Below the pieces are notes generated by a model, which saw nothing but the letters and a program-made list of their open reading frames with translations, was not told where the DNA came from and did no database searches. Below, in pieces: positions 1 to 10,661 of a DNA stretch of 64,000 bases. A program made the translations under genes and the position numbers. How positions within the stretch are numbered: the first letter of the stretch is position 1; every line of letters begins with the position of its first letter. The stretch lies in assembly GCA_013423325.1 (NCBI GenBank), contig BLJB01000149.1, forward strand, positions 62,001 to 126,000. The letters are read 5' to 3'. The DNA is from Usnea hakonensis. Its lineage: Eukaryota > Ascomycota > Lecanoromycetes > Lecanorales > Parmeliaceae.

Positions 1-2762
1 GAACAGCCTCTCAACCACCTTAGGACTTACAGCGAGCGAGCCGCACAGAAGCTATAGCACTCGGCCAGAAGACACCATAATGCACCAGCCCGCCACCAAA
101 CCTTCATTGTCATATAGATAGATATATACGACAATATTTCTTCGCCTAAGTAGCCAGGAGAGATTTCCAGACGAATATACGGGGAACCAAGAGATACGGA
201 AACCGTGAGGCAGTTGTCGCCTAGTCCCTCAGGATCGGCTTGGGACAATAGTTAGTGACTGATGAGAATAGTCGAATGTCAAATTTATCAGCTATCTGAG
301 GTGATTGAGAGGGGGGGGAGAAAAGAAAACTCTTGCGAGAGGTGTGGACTTGGAAGCGACCGACCTATCATCACCCTTCCTTGCGAAACCGTACTGCTTC
401 CTTCAGCCTTCGGATACCACATCTCCGCCGACGGGGATCTGGATTGGCTCTCTTGCTTTTCCCTCTCTTTTGTTTTGGGCCTCATTTGAAGAGACGCAGC
501 AGATGCTTACACAACCAACGACTTAGGTTCGCTCAGCGTGTGCTCCGCAAGGAGTCTCACTCACTTCACAACACACGGCTCGTGAGGACTAAAGTAATCG
601 ACGTCAGATTCCGCGTCGACGCCATGGAAAGCACTACTCCTCCTCCTCCCTCGTCTTTCCCTACTCCTCATCCCCGTCCTCTAAGCCGCTTGCCACTAGC
701 TACCAGACAAAGACGCCAGTCTTCTGTCGAAGTTTCTCCCCAACCAGTCAAAACGCCACGCTCGTCAGATAAGTATAACAGGAATCACCGGCCCTACGGA
801 AACGGCGAAGGAGTAGACTGTCGACCCATTAGCATCTAGTTCAGGTTGAGATCAACTGACAACGACAAATCATTGCAGAACGTCTAGCCGGAGAGATGAC
901 GACTCAAGCACAACACCATCCGCAAGTCACCGTCCACGATTAACGCTCGTAGATGGCACGACATTACCGCTGACACTAGATGCCCACTTGGTGGCCCCCC
1001 TGAGCCCCAAAATGCCAGAACGAGATCCATGCAAGACTTGCACCGTCCGCAAAACTTCCTCTTCTGAACAAGTCTTGGCGTCGGTCGATACGCCAGTCTA
1101 ATACTATGGCAGCTTCACCGGCGCCTGCTGTATATGTCTCTGCACATCCTTTTCTTTTGGGGGGGGGGACGTAGTGCTGCGACAACACAGCACAAGCCAT
1201 TCAGATATGGTGGAAATTGAACATGAGACTTGGGAACGTTGCCCGAAAACGGAAACTTCCCGTCATCCAACCTTTCAGCATCGACGAAGAAGAAGTCTGT
1301 CTGTCTGTTTCCTCTTCTTCGAGATCAGACTTCGCGCAAGAAGCTGATTCTTTTGGGCATCGATGACACCAGAAAGTCTGTAACGTCAAGGAACGCAATC
1401 TGCCACTGTGCATGTTGTCCACGGAGAAACAACCTCGTCGGGCACAGATCACCCCGATATCGGGACTGCAAGATATCTTGGTGCGCGTTCCTCGGCCTCG
1501 GACACAGAACTAGATAGAGTGGTCAATTGACGCTGCGGGCTACATTCTCTTCACTTCCAATATCCAAATGAGCCGGACCCGAGCTCGAGAAAGCTCTCGA
1601 AAGAACAGCATCCGGTAGTTCCGAGTCATCGTCCAAGAACATCTCGACATCCCGCATCGCATGTCTCGCACGTCTGGCTTTCGTCACTTGACCCCGAAAG
1701 AAACGACCTCTTTTCTCGCCATCCCTATTCGGATCCAGGAAGATAACCGCGTGCATGTCGAAAATAGTCCCTCAAGCCCTGTGCGTACGTACCTTTGACA
1801 CTTTGGCTCTCCAACATATACGCACCATTCTCTTCTTCACAATTCCCGCCGCCAACCATGGCCAACAAGAGTTACGTGCCGCCGTATACGTTGCATGAAC
1901 GGACGCACGACCCGACTTCGCAATGCAGATCGTTACAAAAGGCCGAGACGGTAGAATGTACAAAAATAAGAAGAAAAAGTGGGGAGGAGTAGCTGTCTCC
2001 CACAAAAAACGAAAGGCGCGAGGCAATACCAAATCAATCAAATTCCGAGCTCGAAAAGCCCCAAAAGAAGATGTAATTCCGAGTGAATCTTCCAAGGCGA
2101 ACGAATGCCTAGGAGAAAAAAAGTCAAACTCATTCCATACCTCGCAGCGCTTTGTGAAGGCCGCGTTTCTCACGAGAAATCCGACTTTTTCTCGTTCCCA
2201 AACCACATCAGAGTGTCCCCGTTTGGTTAAGCGATGGAAACTTGATACTGCCACTCCGTCCACATCTTTCAACCATCTCCGCGAACGCGCACCAGAGTGC
2301 TCAGAAGCTCTATAGCCATCTGTCCATCAACATGGAGCGATCTGGCAGATTGGGATGTTGATATTGGTTTCAATCTCGGGCTGGATACTATGAGCGAGGG
2401 CAAATTGGGTGTCTGGCGGATTCGGGTACGGTCGTCGATTCAGCACCGGCACATGTGGTGTTGTTATTGGACTCTTTATCCGTGGTAGATCGGACACACC
2501 TCTTTGAGTGTGTGACTATGTCGAGCGCACGTTCTCATTCATTGACTTCTTCCATTCTTCTATTTTCCAACGGTAATACCACCAACAAACGCATTGAATG
2601 AGTCCGGGTACAAACAACGGTACTCATGACGATTTGATCTCTATTAACTATAACAATATCAATAGCTGACCAGGGCGTCTCAACATAATGAGACTGTCGA
2701 TGAAGTACACAAGTCGATGCGTGCACTGTTTGGTAGACAGCTTTGGGCGAGGCCGGTTTCGT
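1..2762. other. Unassigned region, weak coding signals only
   Basis: No recognisable protein family is visible on either strand. Short open frames overlap each other on both strands and none shows family motifs. The most coding-like stretch is on the plus strand at about 624-1512 and has its own entry. A run of ten G at about 1159-1168 may be an assembly weak point. The minus frame at 1523-1756 also reads plausibly as protein (acidic patch, Arg-rich start) but has no partner exon that I can support. Degenerate genes or untranslated sequence are both possible. Confidence 0.4.
624..1512 (+). other. Possible degenerate or multi-exon gene, unrecognised
   Basis: An ATG at 624 opens a Pro/Ser/Arg-rich N-terminus (begins MESTTPPPPSSFPTPH). 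With a donor at about 769 (GTATAA) and an acceptor ending ATTGCAG at about 879, the frame continues about 75 codons (Ser/Thr-rich, then CKTC) to a stop at about 1107. A further frame from 1223 reads about 95 codons to a stop at about 1510, broken by one in-frame TGA near 1363. The pieces cannot be joined cleanly, and a ten-G homopolymer lies between them. Either a pseudogene, a gene with an assembly error, or chance. No function can be proposed. Confidence 0.18.
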
Positions 2763-3166
2763 TTACTGGTTGTGTGGACTGGTTTGGAAAATGCCTGGTC
2801 AGTGAGGACTCGGCAACGTCCATCATTCATGGAGCGATTTAGTATACCGACATGGTGAACCGACTCACCTTGAAAAAAATCTTCCCAAAACCCTTCATTA
2901 AACCGTGCGTTTAACACGCTACCTCCCCAACCCTTGTCAACCCCTTTTTCCAAGACTTACCGCCAACGAGGACGATAGTACCTGCCCAATTAGAAGAGAT
3001 TTGAAGACTGAAATAGATAGACAACATAGGTAATCGACACTCACGAAGTAGCGGAAAAGAAATCAGAGTATTCCATTTCCGAGTTGGGAACGTTGAAGCA
3101 GTGATCTCAAACCCCCACATCCACCCATCCCAAGCTCCAAAGAAAAACCTCACGCGTGCCTCCAGC
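2763..3166 (-). CDS. Small spliced gene, unrecognised (3' exons)
   Basis: Four exons in matching phase can be chained on the minus strand: ?-3166..3045, 2981..2961, 2922..2869 and 2794..2763. Donors are GTGAGT, GTAAGT and GTGAGT; acceptors are GGGCAG, GGGGAG and GACCAG, the last directly after a CTGAC branch motif; the stop is TAA at 2763-2765. The first exon could begin at an acceptor (TTTTTAG) just upstream of 3166 or translation could start at the ATG at 3120 (MWGFEITASTFPTRKW). The encoded C-terminus contains TIVLVGGSVLNARFNEGFW and ends SPHNQ. The second intron would be only 38 nt, which is short. I do not recognise the family. Agreement of three junction phases is the main support; the 5' end is unresolved. 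Confidence 0.35.
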
Positions 3167-3727
3167 CTAAAAATTCAAGGCCATCAAGCAAATTCATCGA
3201 AAGAAGGACCCAGCGTTCCTCCAGTCCCTTAGGGCTAGGCCGACATCCGATTTTGGAAAATAAGGTGAACGTTAAGAAAAAACAACGGATTTCCTTTTCA
3301 ACGATTTGTATCCGGATTCGAGGGGGAGTGGGTTTCATGTCGATGAAGAAATGGCTGAGGGGGATATGAGTGGGGGATATGTATGGTTATTGGGGGGTTT
3401 CCTTTTCTGGTTTTGTCTGTAGGGGGTTGGAAAGGGGATGATGGATGGACAAGGAAGGGCGAGGGGAGGAGTGAGGGAAGAACAAGAGAAATACTTAATC
3501 GTGCCACGCACGCAGAATATGGAAGCGAAAGGCTACGTTGGCGAGATTGGTTCATAGCCGGAAATTCATCACTGTTCAGCATGTTCACATTACCAATGGT
3601 TCTGTTCTACGCGACCAAGGCCATTTGAGGTATTTGCTGTCGTGTCATCATGAAATCTGACCTCGTCGTAGTACGCCAGGTATTTACTTACAAGCACACA
3701 CCACCGGATATCCATCACTTCCACCTT
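3167..3727. other. Intergenic
   Basis: No supported gene. The minus strand shows Pro-rich frames with ATGs at 3588 and 3338 that could hold the 5' end of the small spliced gene downstream, but I could not find a consensus donor in the needed phase. On the plus side it is the 3' flank of the Cyk3-like gene. Confidence 0.4.
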
Positions 3728-5794
3728 TCAAACCAGTTCCCACATAGCCAACCCCCCAAAACCCATTGCCACCCTCCCCTTCTTCATCCTGTACTCCTCT
3801 ACACTTAGACCCCTGCCGCTCTGACCGTTCAGCGTCTCAACCGTATAGGCACTGACCCTCTGTCCTGGTGCTCCCAATTTCTGCGGTTCAACGTCCACCC
3901 ACCAGAAGATCCCATTAGTCTCAAAGGGAACGTAGTCGTCCTCTCTCCCATCAACACCATGGACTTGTAATATGAAGACGTACGGTTTCCCTGCGCCATT
4001 GCGTAGGGGATCCCAATGTTCGCAGATTCTTGAAAATTGAAAGCGAACGGTCGGCCCAGAGTGCGCGAAGGGTCGGACGGGGAGCTTAAGATGTTTGGGT
4101 AAGAAGTTCGTTTCGCTAATGCCCTCTTTCTCCGCAACGCCAGCATAGACCTGCAGCAACGCACCACCAGTATCACCAACAATGTATTCTTCCCAGCTTG
4201 GCCTTCTGCCGTCCGAGCGGAAAAAGTGCGATTTGTTGGTGGGAAAATGCTGTAGTCCGAAATCATCATTCGTCATTGAGAAATGGCGCGGCGAGAAATG
4301 TTTGTTGTATGGCTGCCCTTTTCCATTGACGTTACCGGCACCCCAACAGCAGTCGATGAGTTTCCACTCTCCATTATCAATCTTGACAGCATTCCAAGCA
4401 TGGGTAGAGTATTCTGCAGGTATTGGAGCGCCTGGAGGTAAGGCAGAGAAGCTGAATCCTTTGCCGTGGCCACCGATGACGATGGATTCGAGACCAGCTG
4501 TTGTGGCTATGGCGGTGAAGAGGCCAGCATAGCCTTCGCAGACTGCCAGCCCGCTCATAAGTGTTGACGCAGGTGTAGATGGTTGCACGCGATTATTGAA
4601 GAAGGCTTCGACGTCGTAGGATATGTTGTAGTGGAGCCATGTAAAGATTGCGCGGGCTTGATCGGTCGGAGACGAGAAGGGTGTGGTGAGTTGGGTGGCT
4701 ATCCAGTCTAGAGAGGGAACGGATTCGCGAGGGAACTTGGCAGCGTGGGCGTCTGGGGCAGAGAAATCGCGGCAGTGGAGGCAGGAGACTGTAGACGTAG
4801 TTGTATGGGCTGGAGGCTTTGGCTTTGTGGAATGGAGTTGTGTGATGTCGGGGCGAGATGTGCGAGGAACAGGCGGTGGTGCTCCGGCTTGAGGCAGTGC
4901 TGGACTTGGTGCTCTATTGTTGGCTCCGTTCATTGGTGCTTCTGCTTGAGGCTTGTTCATACCAAAGGAAAGGGCAGACCTGACGGGCATAGGGGGCGGA
5001 CGCTCTGGCGACACTCGCGTCGTAGCTGTTCCCGATACTGGCCGTGTCGGTCGTCTTGGGGGAAGCGATGGCGTACTCTGGGAAGGCTTCATTTCAACGG
5101 TTGCAACGGAAGATGTTGACTTGTTGCCTACCGAAGGCAACCTCGCCCTCTCCACGTCCCTGTACCCTGGGAATGCTTTTGACTTTTCAATGTCCTGATA
5201 TCTCTTCTCCACATCCTCCTTTGTCCGCTTGGGGGGCAGCGGTGGTAAATTTGAGGGATCGTAGACAGGGGCTTTTATTCGGCTTCCGTCCATGGATGGT
5301 GTCCTCGAATGCACAGTCTTGGCCGTCCCGTTAGACAGAGCAGACATGGTAGAGATATTTGAGAAGGTCGAAGAGATTGACTCATTCGAAGCCTTCTTAC
5401 TCAATTGTAGATTCTCCGATGGTCTCCTAGGTGGCAGTGCAGGTGAAGGTTGTGTCGACAATTTTCTCACCGGTAACCTTGGGGGAGGCGCCGGTGCTGC
5501 TTTTGCCGGCTGTGGGACCGTTTGACCAGTTCGGATGATGTTCGTAGGGGGTGGGAGGACGCCATTTCTTCTTGGCCCACTGGGCTCGTTGCCAATGCCA
5601 TTGTTCGACGCCCTGTTGGGTGTTGAGACTTGAGGGAGGCTTATGGAATGACTTCTTTGCTCTATTTGAGGTCTGGTATGAGTATACTCTGGGGGAATGT
5701 CGTGTTCGGAAGCATAGGCGGTGATTGGTGCCCTGCCGACTTGACCCAGGTTGAGAGCGGCAATGCGGGCCTGAATGGAGTTGGTTTCAGCCAT
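3728..5794 (-). CDS. Cyk3-like transglutaminase-fold protein
   Basis: Single-exon gene, 688 aa from the ATG at 5794; the frame stays open to 5866 but MAETNSIQARIAALN reads as the natural start. The first 370 residues are disordered and rich in Pro, Ser and Arg, with several PPxPxR/PPRRP SH3-type ligands. A transglutaminase-like core follows with a full Cys-His-Asp triad: Cys419 in GLAVCEGYAG, His465 in STHAWNAVK and Asp481 in KLIDCCWG. A C-terminal beta-rich region ends GFGGLAMWELV. This is the layout of fungal Cyk3-related cytokinesis proteins, where the fold usually acts in actomyosin ring and septum formation. An N-terminal SH3 domain, present in yeast Cyk3, is not seen. Whether it is the true orthologue or a paralogue is unsure; the retained triad leaves peptidase or transglutaminase activity possible. 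Confidence 0.8.
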   Translation of the reverse strand: MAETNSIQARIAALNLGQVGRAPITAYASEHDIPPEYTHTRPQIEQRSHSISLPQVSTPNRASNNGIGNEPSGPRRNGVLPPPTNIIRTGQTVPQPAKAAPAPPPRLPVRKLSTQPSPALPPRRPSENLQLSKKASNESISSTFSNISTMSALSNGTAKTVHSRTPSMDGSRIKAPVYDPSNLPPLPPKRTKEDVEKRYQDIEKSKAFPGYRDVERARLPSVGNKSTSSVATVEMKPSQSTPSLPPRRPTRPVSGTATTRVSPERPPPMPVRSALSFGMNKPQAEAPMNGANNRAPSPALPQAGAPPPVPRTSRPDITQLHSTKPKPPAHTTTSTVSCLHCRDFSAPDAHAAKFPRESVPSLDWIATQLTTPFSSPTDQARAIFTWLHYNISYDVEAFFNNRVQPSTPASTLMSGLAVCEGYAGLFTAIATTAGLESIVIGGHGKGFSFSALPPGAPIPAEYSTHAWNAVKIDNGEWKLIDCCWGAGNVNGKGQPYNKHFSPRHFSMTNDDFGLQHFPTNKSHFFRSDGRRPSWEEYIVGDTGGALLQVYAGVAEKEGISETNFLPKHLKLPVRPFAHSGPTVRFQFSRICEHWDPLRNGAGKPYVFILQVHGVDGREDDYVPFETNGIFWWVDVEPQKLGAPGQRVSAYTVETLNGQSGRGLSVEEYRMKKGRVAMGFGGLAMWELV

Positions 5795-6957
5795 TTTGCG
5801 TGATTGTAGGACAGGAGGGAGGATGTAGTATGTATGAAAAGAATGAAAGCTGCTCTGGAGGAGCAATGAATGAAAGGAAGTGGACGGATTGATTTGGATT
5901 GGGAGACATACATGTCTTGGCGGGACCTGGTGGAATTAAGTAGAGTACCTTAGGGTAGGGTACCTAAGGTATGGTATAGTGGTACTTTCCCAAGGTACTC
6001 TTTTAGTGGAGGCTGTGCTACAGCTCGGAAATAGCAAATACCTAAGGTACTCTATAGTTTCCGCCACTTATTGTTAGTAGGCGCAAATTATGCCATTTTC
6101 AGCATTGAAGGAATGGCGACATTTCAGTCTAATGACAAGAAGAAGAAGAGGAAGAAGAAGAAGAAGAATTAACGGCATCTTCTTTTATTGAGCAGCATCT
6201 TCCGTTGTGTAAAGAAGAGGACTGAGGTACTTTAATAAATTATTAAGGATTGAGATCCTCGTTGACCGGCTACACTAAAATTTGGCTTACAACTTAAAAG
6301 ACTAAAAATTGTATACGTAAGGTACCCATCAACTTTTTAATTTCAACCACATTGCAATATTATCTACGGAGGTACGAGTACAGCTTCTATGATTGGGGCG
6401 AGACCGGATCGATCCTCCGGCTGCCCTGAATTTCTGGTCGAGTACTCTCATCTAATGAGAACAACGTACTCTACGCATCATCGTCGCAATGGAAACATTG
6501 TCATTTGGCCCTGGCGAGAACTTCATTGATAGTGCGGCTATGTACGAGTACTCCCTGTTTTCCCCCAATGCTGCCACAAGAAAATTCAAAATACTCCACC
6601 CTTTCAGACATCCTCCCAGTAAAACGTATCAAACAAGGCACGATGGGGTTGTTGCAAATAAAAGTCCCATGAAATCGTGATTCGTAAATGCATCACTTTT
6701 TACAACACCCGTGAATTCAGGCAAACAATAGGCAGGCAGCCGGGTGGTGCGCAGAAAAAACATGGTGCATCTATTGCTCGGATAAAAAATTTGTACACGA
6801 ATAGAAACAAGGCCGGCGGTCCGAGGCCGTTGAAATCGCCTTCAATGCTGTGAAACGTACAGGCCCTTGGGGTATCGTAATGACAGGATAAATCATGCTC
6901 GTTGCACTTTGACGCTATGTATGTGTATTCGCGAGGTTCCTCACAATGTTTGTGCGT
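5795..6957. other. AT-rich intergenic with palindromic CCTAAGG motifs
   Basis: This separates the 5' end of the Cyk3-like gene from the 3' end of the C2H2 regulator, both on the minus strand. No gene is supported. It holds repeated near-palindromes of the form TACCTWAGGTA (about 5946-5955, 5961-5971, 6039-6049), a purine tract (AAG/AGG repeats at about 6138-6167) and an AT-rich stretch at about 6230-6370. Confidence 0.5.
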
Positions 6958-9900
6958 TCATGTCGAAGGGTTGATCGAAGCTTCTTCTCGTTCTTTGATA
7001 TGTGCGCCTTGTACGCGAAGCGACTGCGACATCTCTCGTGTGACTGTCACTGATCAGCAGCAGCATCTGGTATACAACAAGGGATTGAACTTACGTGGCC
7101 AAACTGAAGCCTTTTCGAACATGCAAGCATGCACAAGTAGAATTTTGCTGCCAAAACCGCAGTCCTCGATGTAAAGGTTGTTATCTGACAGCGCCCCGCT
7201 ATCTGCCAGCTTCGTTTCTGCGCTGGTGAGCACTTCGTTGATCTTCTCCAGAATCTCAAGGTCTTTGTCTTTCATAAGCATGATACCTGGAACATCGGTA
7301 TAGTCGATGTCATCTCTGCCGAGTATGCCTAAGTAGGGACCTACACGCTCTTGGACCGTTGTCACCCACTCAGTTAGGACTTGGGCGCAGTCAAAGGCGC
7401 ACAGCGCTGATTGTAGAGGAAGCTCTCTGGAGCTATAGTCTGCGAAGGTGACACCGAGCTTATTGGCCATGATCAAAGCGTTCACCGCCAACTCTGCTGC
7501 AAGGAACAGCTGCTTTTCCCTCATCGTGCAGTCTCCACGTCGACTACTGGATGCGTTCGCTGATCTCGCAACGTCGGTATAGCTCGAGTCCTCAAGCTTT
7601 ACGTGAGAGGAAGCCAAGTCCGGAGAATCGGTCGGGGAATCGGAGACTGCATCTGATTTGGCACTGCTTGGGCTTGATCGAGGGCTGTGACCGGCGTGTT
7701 GAACGAATTCATTGCCACGGGCTAATTCATTCGCCATAGTATCAAAGTCACGTCTGAAAAATGCCTCCTTCGAACGTCCGAGATTGACGTACAAACGAAC
7801 GTATGCAAGGTCCAGCAACGGTATACAATCAGCTGAGAGTGAGCTAGCACCGAAAGGGTTTGGTCTTTCGATGCTGTGGTCCGGACTGCACGACCACGCT
7901 GCTTGCCATGCTTTCAGAGCAGGCTTGATGCGATCATGCATTGCTTTAGTTTCTTCGGGTGTCCACTGTCTTCCCATATGCCTCTGTCTCGTCTCCCAGA
8001 TATAGTTGTGCAGAGCGTTGATCAAGATTAGGCAGCCGAAGGTACTTGGCTGGATGTCGCTTTCTGGAAGGTCTTCAAACTTCATATCGTGTGGGCCACA
8101 CGCCTGTCGCATGCCGTGACGGCCTTGCTGCTCTCGTTGACTCGCGGTCAACAAAGAGCTCAGGGCAGAAGCAAAAGACAGTGATCTCTCATCTGATGTC
8201 GCAGCACCGCCGAGTAAGCGCCAGGTCTCAGCGGAATCTGCTACCCAAAGACCTTCATCACAGGGTAAATCAAGCCCAATCTCCGAGTTCATTAAAGCTG
8301 GGGTATGGTTGTATGCAGAAACCAAAAGACTTGATAATATAAAGACAGCGTATAGTGTGCGCTTGCGTTCTTCACCCAGCTTCCAATAGTGCCATTGATT
8401 GTGGGTATCAAGAATGCTGTATGAACCACCAGCGTTCCACTCATCTCCGTCCATCTGCGCGTCCTCGGTTTTGATGTGAGTATTATTCTCCTGTCCCGAA
8501 TGAAACCTCGGTAAGGATTTCGTGAGATCAGCTGCTCGAGCCAGACTGACTAGTGCGGCACAATGCGTACTTGCGATACCTGCAGCGGTTTTGTCTCCAC
8601 AATTATGACCATAGATAACATTAAGCAGCATGGCCTGTACCAGCCATAGTGGAGTGTTCGAAGCGTAGCCTTCATTTGAGCCGTGATTTCCACTGACGGC
8701 TGCCGACATATCTGCCTTGCGCCGCTCATCCAGATACAAATGTATCATTTTCTTGGCCATTTCGAAGAGCTCTTTTGAAGGACCAAAGTCGTATTCGTAC
8801 AGAGCCCCAATAGCGGCCATGGCAAGAATGAGGGAGCCTCCTCCTCCTGCAATGTTCGATTCACCGCAAGCGAAGTGTCCACTAGAAGCTCGTAGGCTGC
8901 TGGTAAATGCAGGAGAATCAAAAGATAATGACGGAATATGCAAAAACGGTAGATGGGGATGGAAATATTGAATGTAAGCAGCTACATAACGCTGGAGGTC
9001 ATAAGTGCTCGGAAGCGGAATGGCACTTGTGTTTCTAGACCCGGACGAAAACCCAGGAGACAGCGGTGAGGACACTTGGGGATGCGAAGTCTTTCGTTGT
9101 CTAAACATGGACGGCTGCGACAGACTGGTCAGGAGAGCTTGCCGTGTCGCGTCAGTAATTGAGTCCGTAGAAACAGATGTCACAGAGCTTTGTCGATTAC
9201 TGCTGCTGATGGAAGCTGCAGAATTGCTGGGAGTATCCGAGCTATGACCCATGGACGGATGAAAATAATGGTAGCCCATCCCGGGTAACAATGAGATTGG
9301 GGTTTGGGTATTTAGAGGCGGTGGAGTCGAGAAATACTGATCGCCATTTCCCATTTTCGTGTTCACAGATTTTGGAGATAATTGGATTGGAGGGCAAAGG
9401 TCAGGAAACGGCTGCCCTGACAAGTCCATAGAAAAGGCAGAGGGGAAGGCATCTTGGGAGATTAGACCGTTTGGCCATGCTCCAGATGCGCTCATCGGAT
9501 TGTTTGATCCATCGAGCATGACCTCACTCATACCACCAGGGCTGCCCGTGCTAATTGCGGATGGCGAAGAGCCATCGATAGCCTCCTCATAGTATTCGTT
9601 GAGGGTCATTTGATTGTCAAAATTAGTCATCCAAGTGAAATTGCCTTCATTGTCCATCATGGGAACCCCTGGATACCCTTGCTGATACGGTGACTGGGGC
9701 AGATCAAAAGCAAGATTCTGTGGAGAGTTGGAAAAGTGGAGCTGTGCGGGATTGACAGTCGTCCCGGGTCCATACAAGATGCTGTCCATATCAACGTCAC
9801 CACCAAAGCCTCCAAACGGTGGTGCGGTCCGTAAGCTTGCACCAATGTCAATACTCTGGTGCTTGGTCTCGAGCTTTGGAAGCGCATGAGGATTGCCATG

Positions 9901-10661
9901 ATGACCAGCGGCCGCAGACATTCCTCGAAGGGGGTAGGTGCCAACACCGGGAAGTTCATGCGAAAACCCATTCATCCCGGCGTGGTGACCAGGACCTAGG
10001 CCTACGGCTTCGTGCCTGGAGGTCGAAGAGTTCGAGGCCGCGAGCAATCCCAGTGTCTGGCCGTCTACATGGCTTATAGTATTCGCCCTGGGACGCATGG
10101 CGCTATTCCCTGTGGACCCAGAAGCGTTGTTCGCCATTGAATTTTTACGAACCCTCGCGAAGCCTCCCGGGGCAGCGCTACTGGTACTCTCTCGCCGCGT
10201 GCCTCTTTGTCTTGATGGGGGCAAGGCCGTCAAGTGCAGCTTCTGTTGATGTCTTAAGAGCAGGTCGCGCCGAGCAAAGCATCTGGTACACTCTGGACAT
10301 GCAAAAGGCTTCTCTTTCGTGTGAGAACGTTCATGCCGCTTCAAATGCTCGAGGCGTGCAAAGGACCGGGTGCAAGTAGCGCAAACATGAGGTCTGGGTT
10401 TATCCGTCTTTGGAGGGGGGAAATTGGGGGTTGCGTTTGGGCCGCCGGTTAATGGTTTTGCTTGCGGGCAAGCTAGAATCAGTCAGTACCCAAGACGACA
10501 TCTGCAATTAGGAACGGCAGTGTAGAAATTGAGCGTGACGGTCAGTACATACCGCTGCCTTGAGCACTGGCGTTGTTGCTGCCATCGGCGCCTGTAGCCC
10601 CGCCAGAAGGACCAACGTGGGTCGAAGGCGCAATTGTACTTGGTTCATGGGATGTTGTCAT
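6958..10661 (-). CDS. C2H2 zinc-finger / fungal-specific TF-domain regulator
   Basis: Predicted exons 10661..10553, 10472..7095 and 7043..6958 give 1190 aa. The first junction (G|GTATGT, acceptor TTCTAG) restores a complete first zinc finger (CATCTRSFARLEHLKRHERSH) that a start inside exon 2 would lose. The second finger is CPECTRCFARRDLLLRHQQKLH. The 51-nt last intron has a GTAAGT donor and a CTGAT branch motif. Two tandem C2H2 fingers at about residues 60-115 are followed by a long Ser/Pro/Gly-rich linker and a helical fungal-specific transcription factor domain (about 520-850). This is the AmdX/ADR1-like class, which binds DNA in the nucleus; targets cannot be read from sequence. Alternative 3' end: reading through the last donor gives a stop at 7054. 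The 5 kb of non-coding DNA upstream fits a highly regulated gene. Confidence 0.88.

Noticed and set aside
1772..2272. 166-codon minus frame and overlapping 130-codon plus frame
   Set aside because: Mutually overlapping, no family motifs, no splice support.
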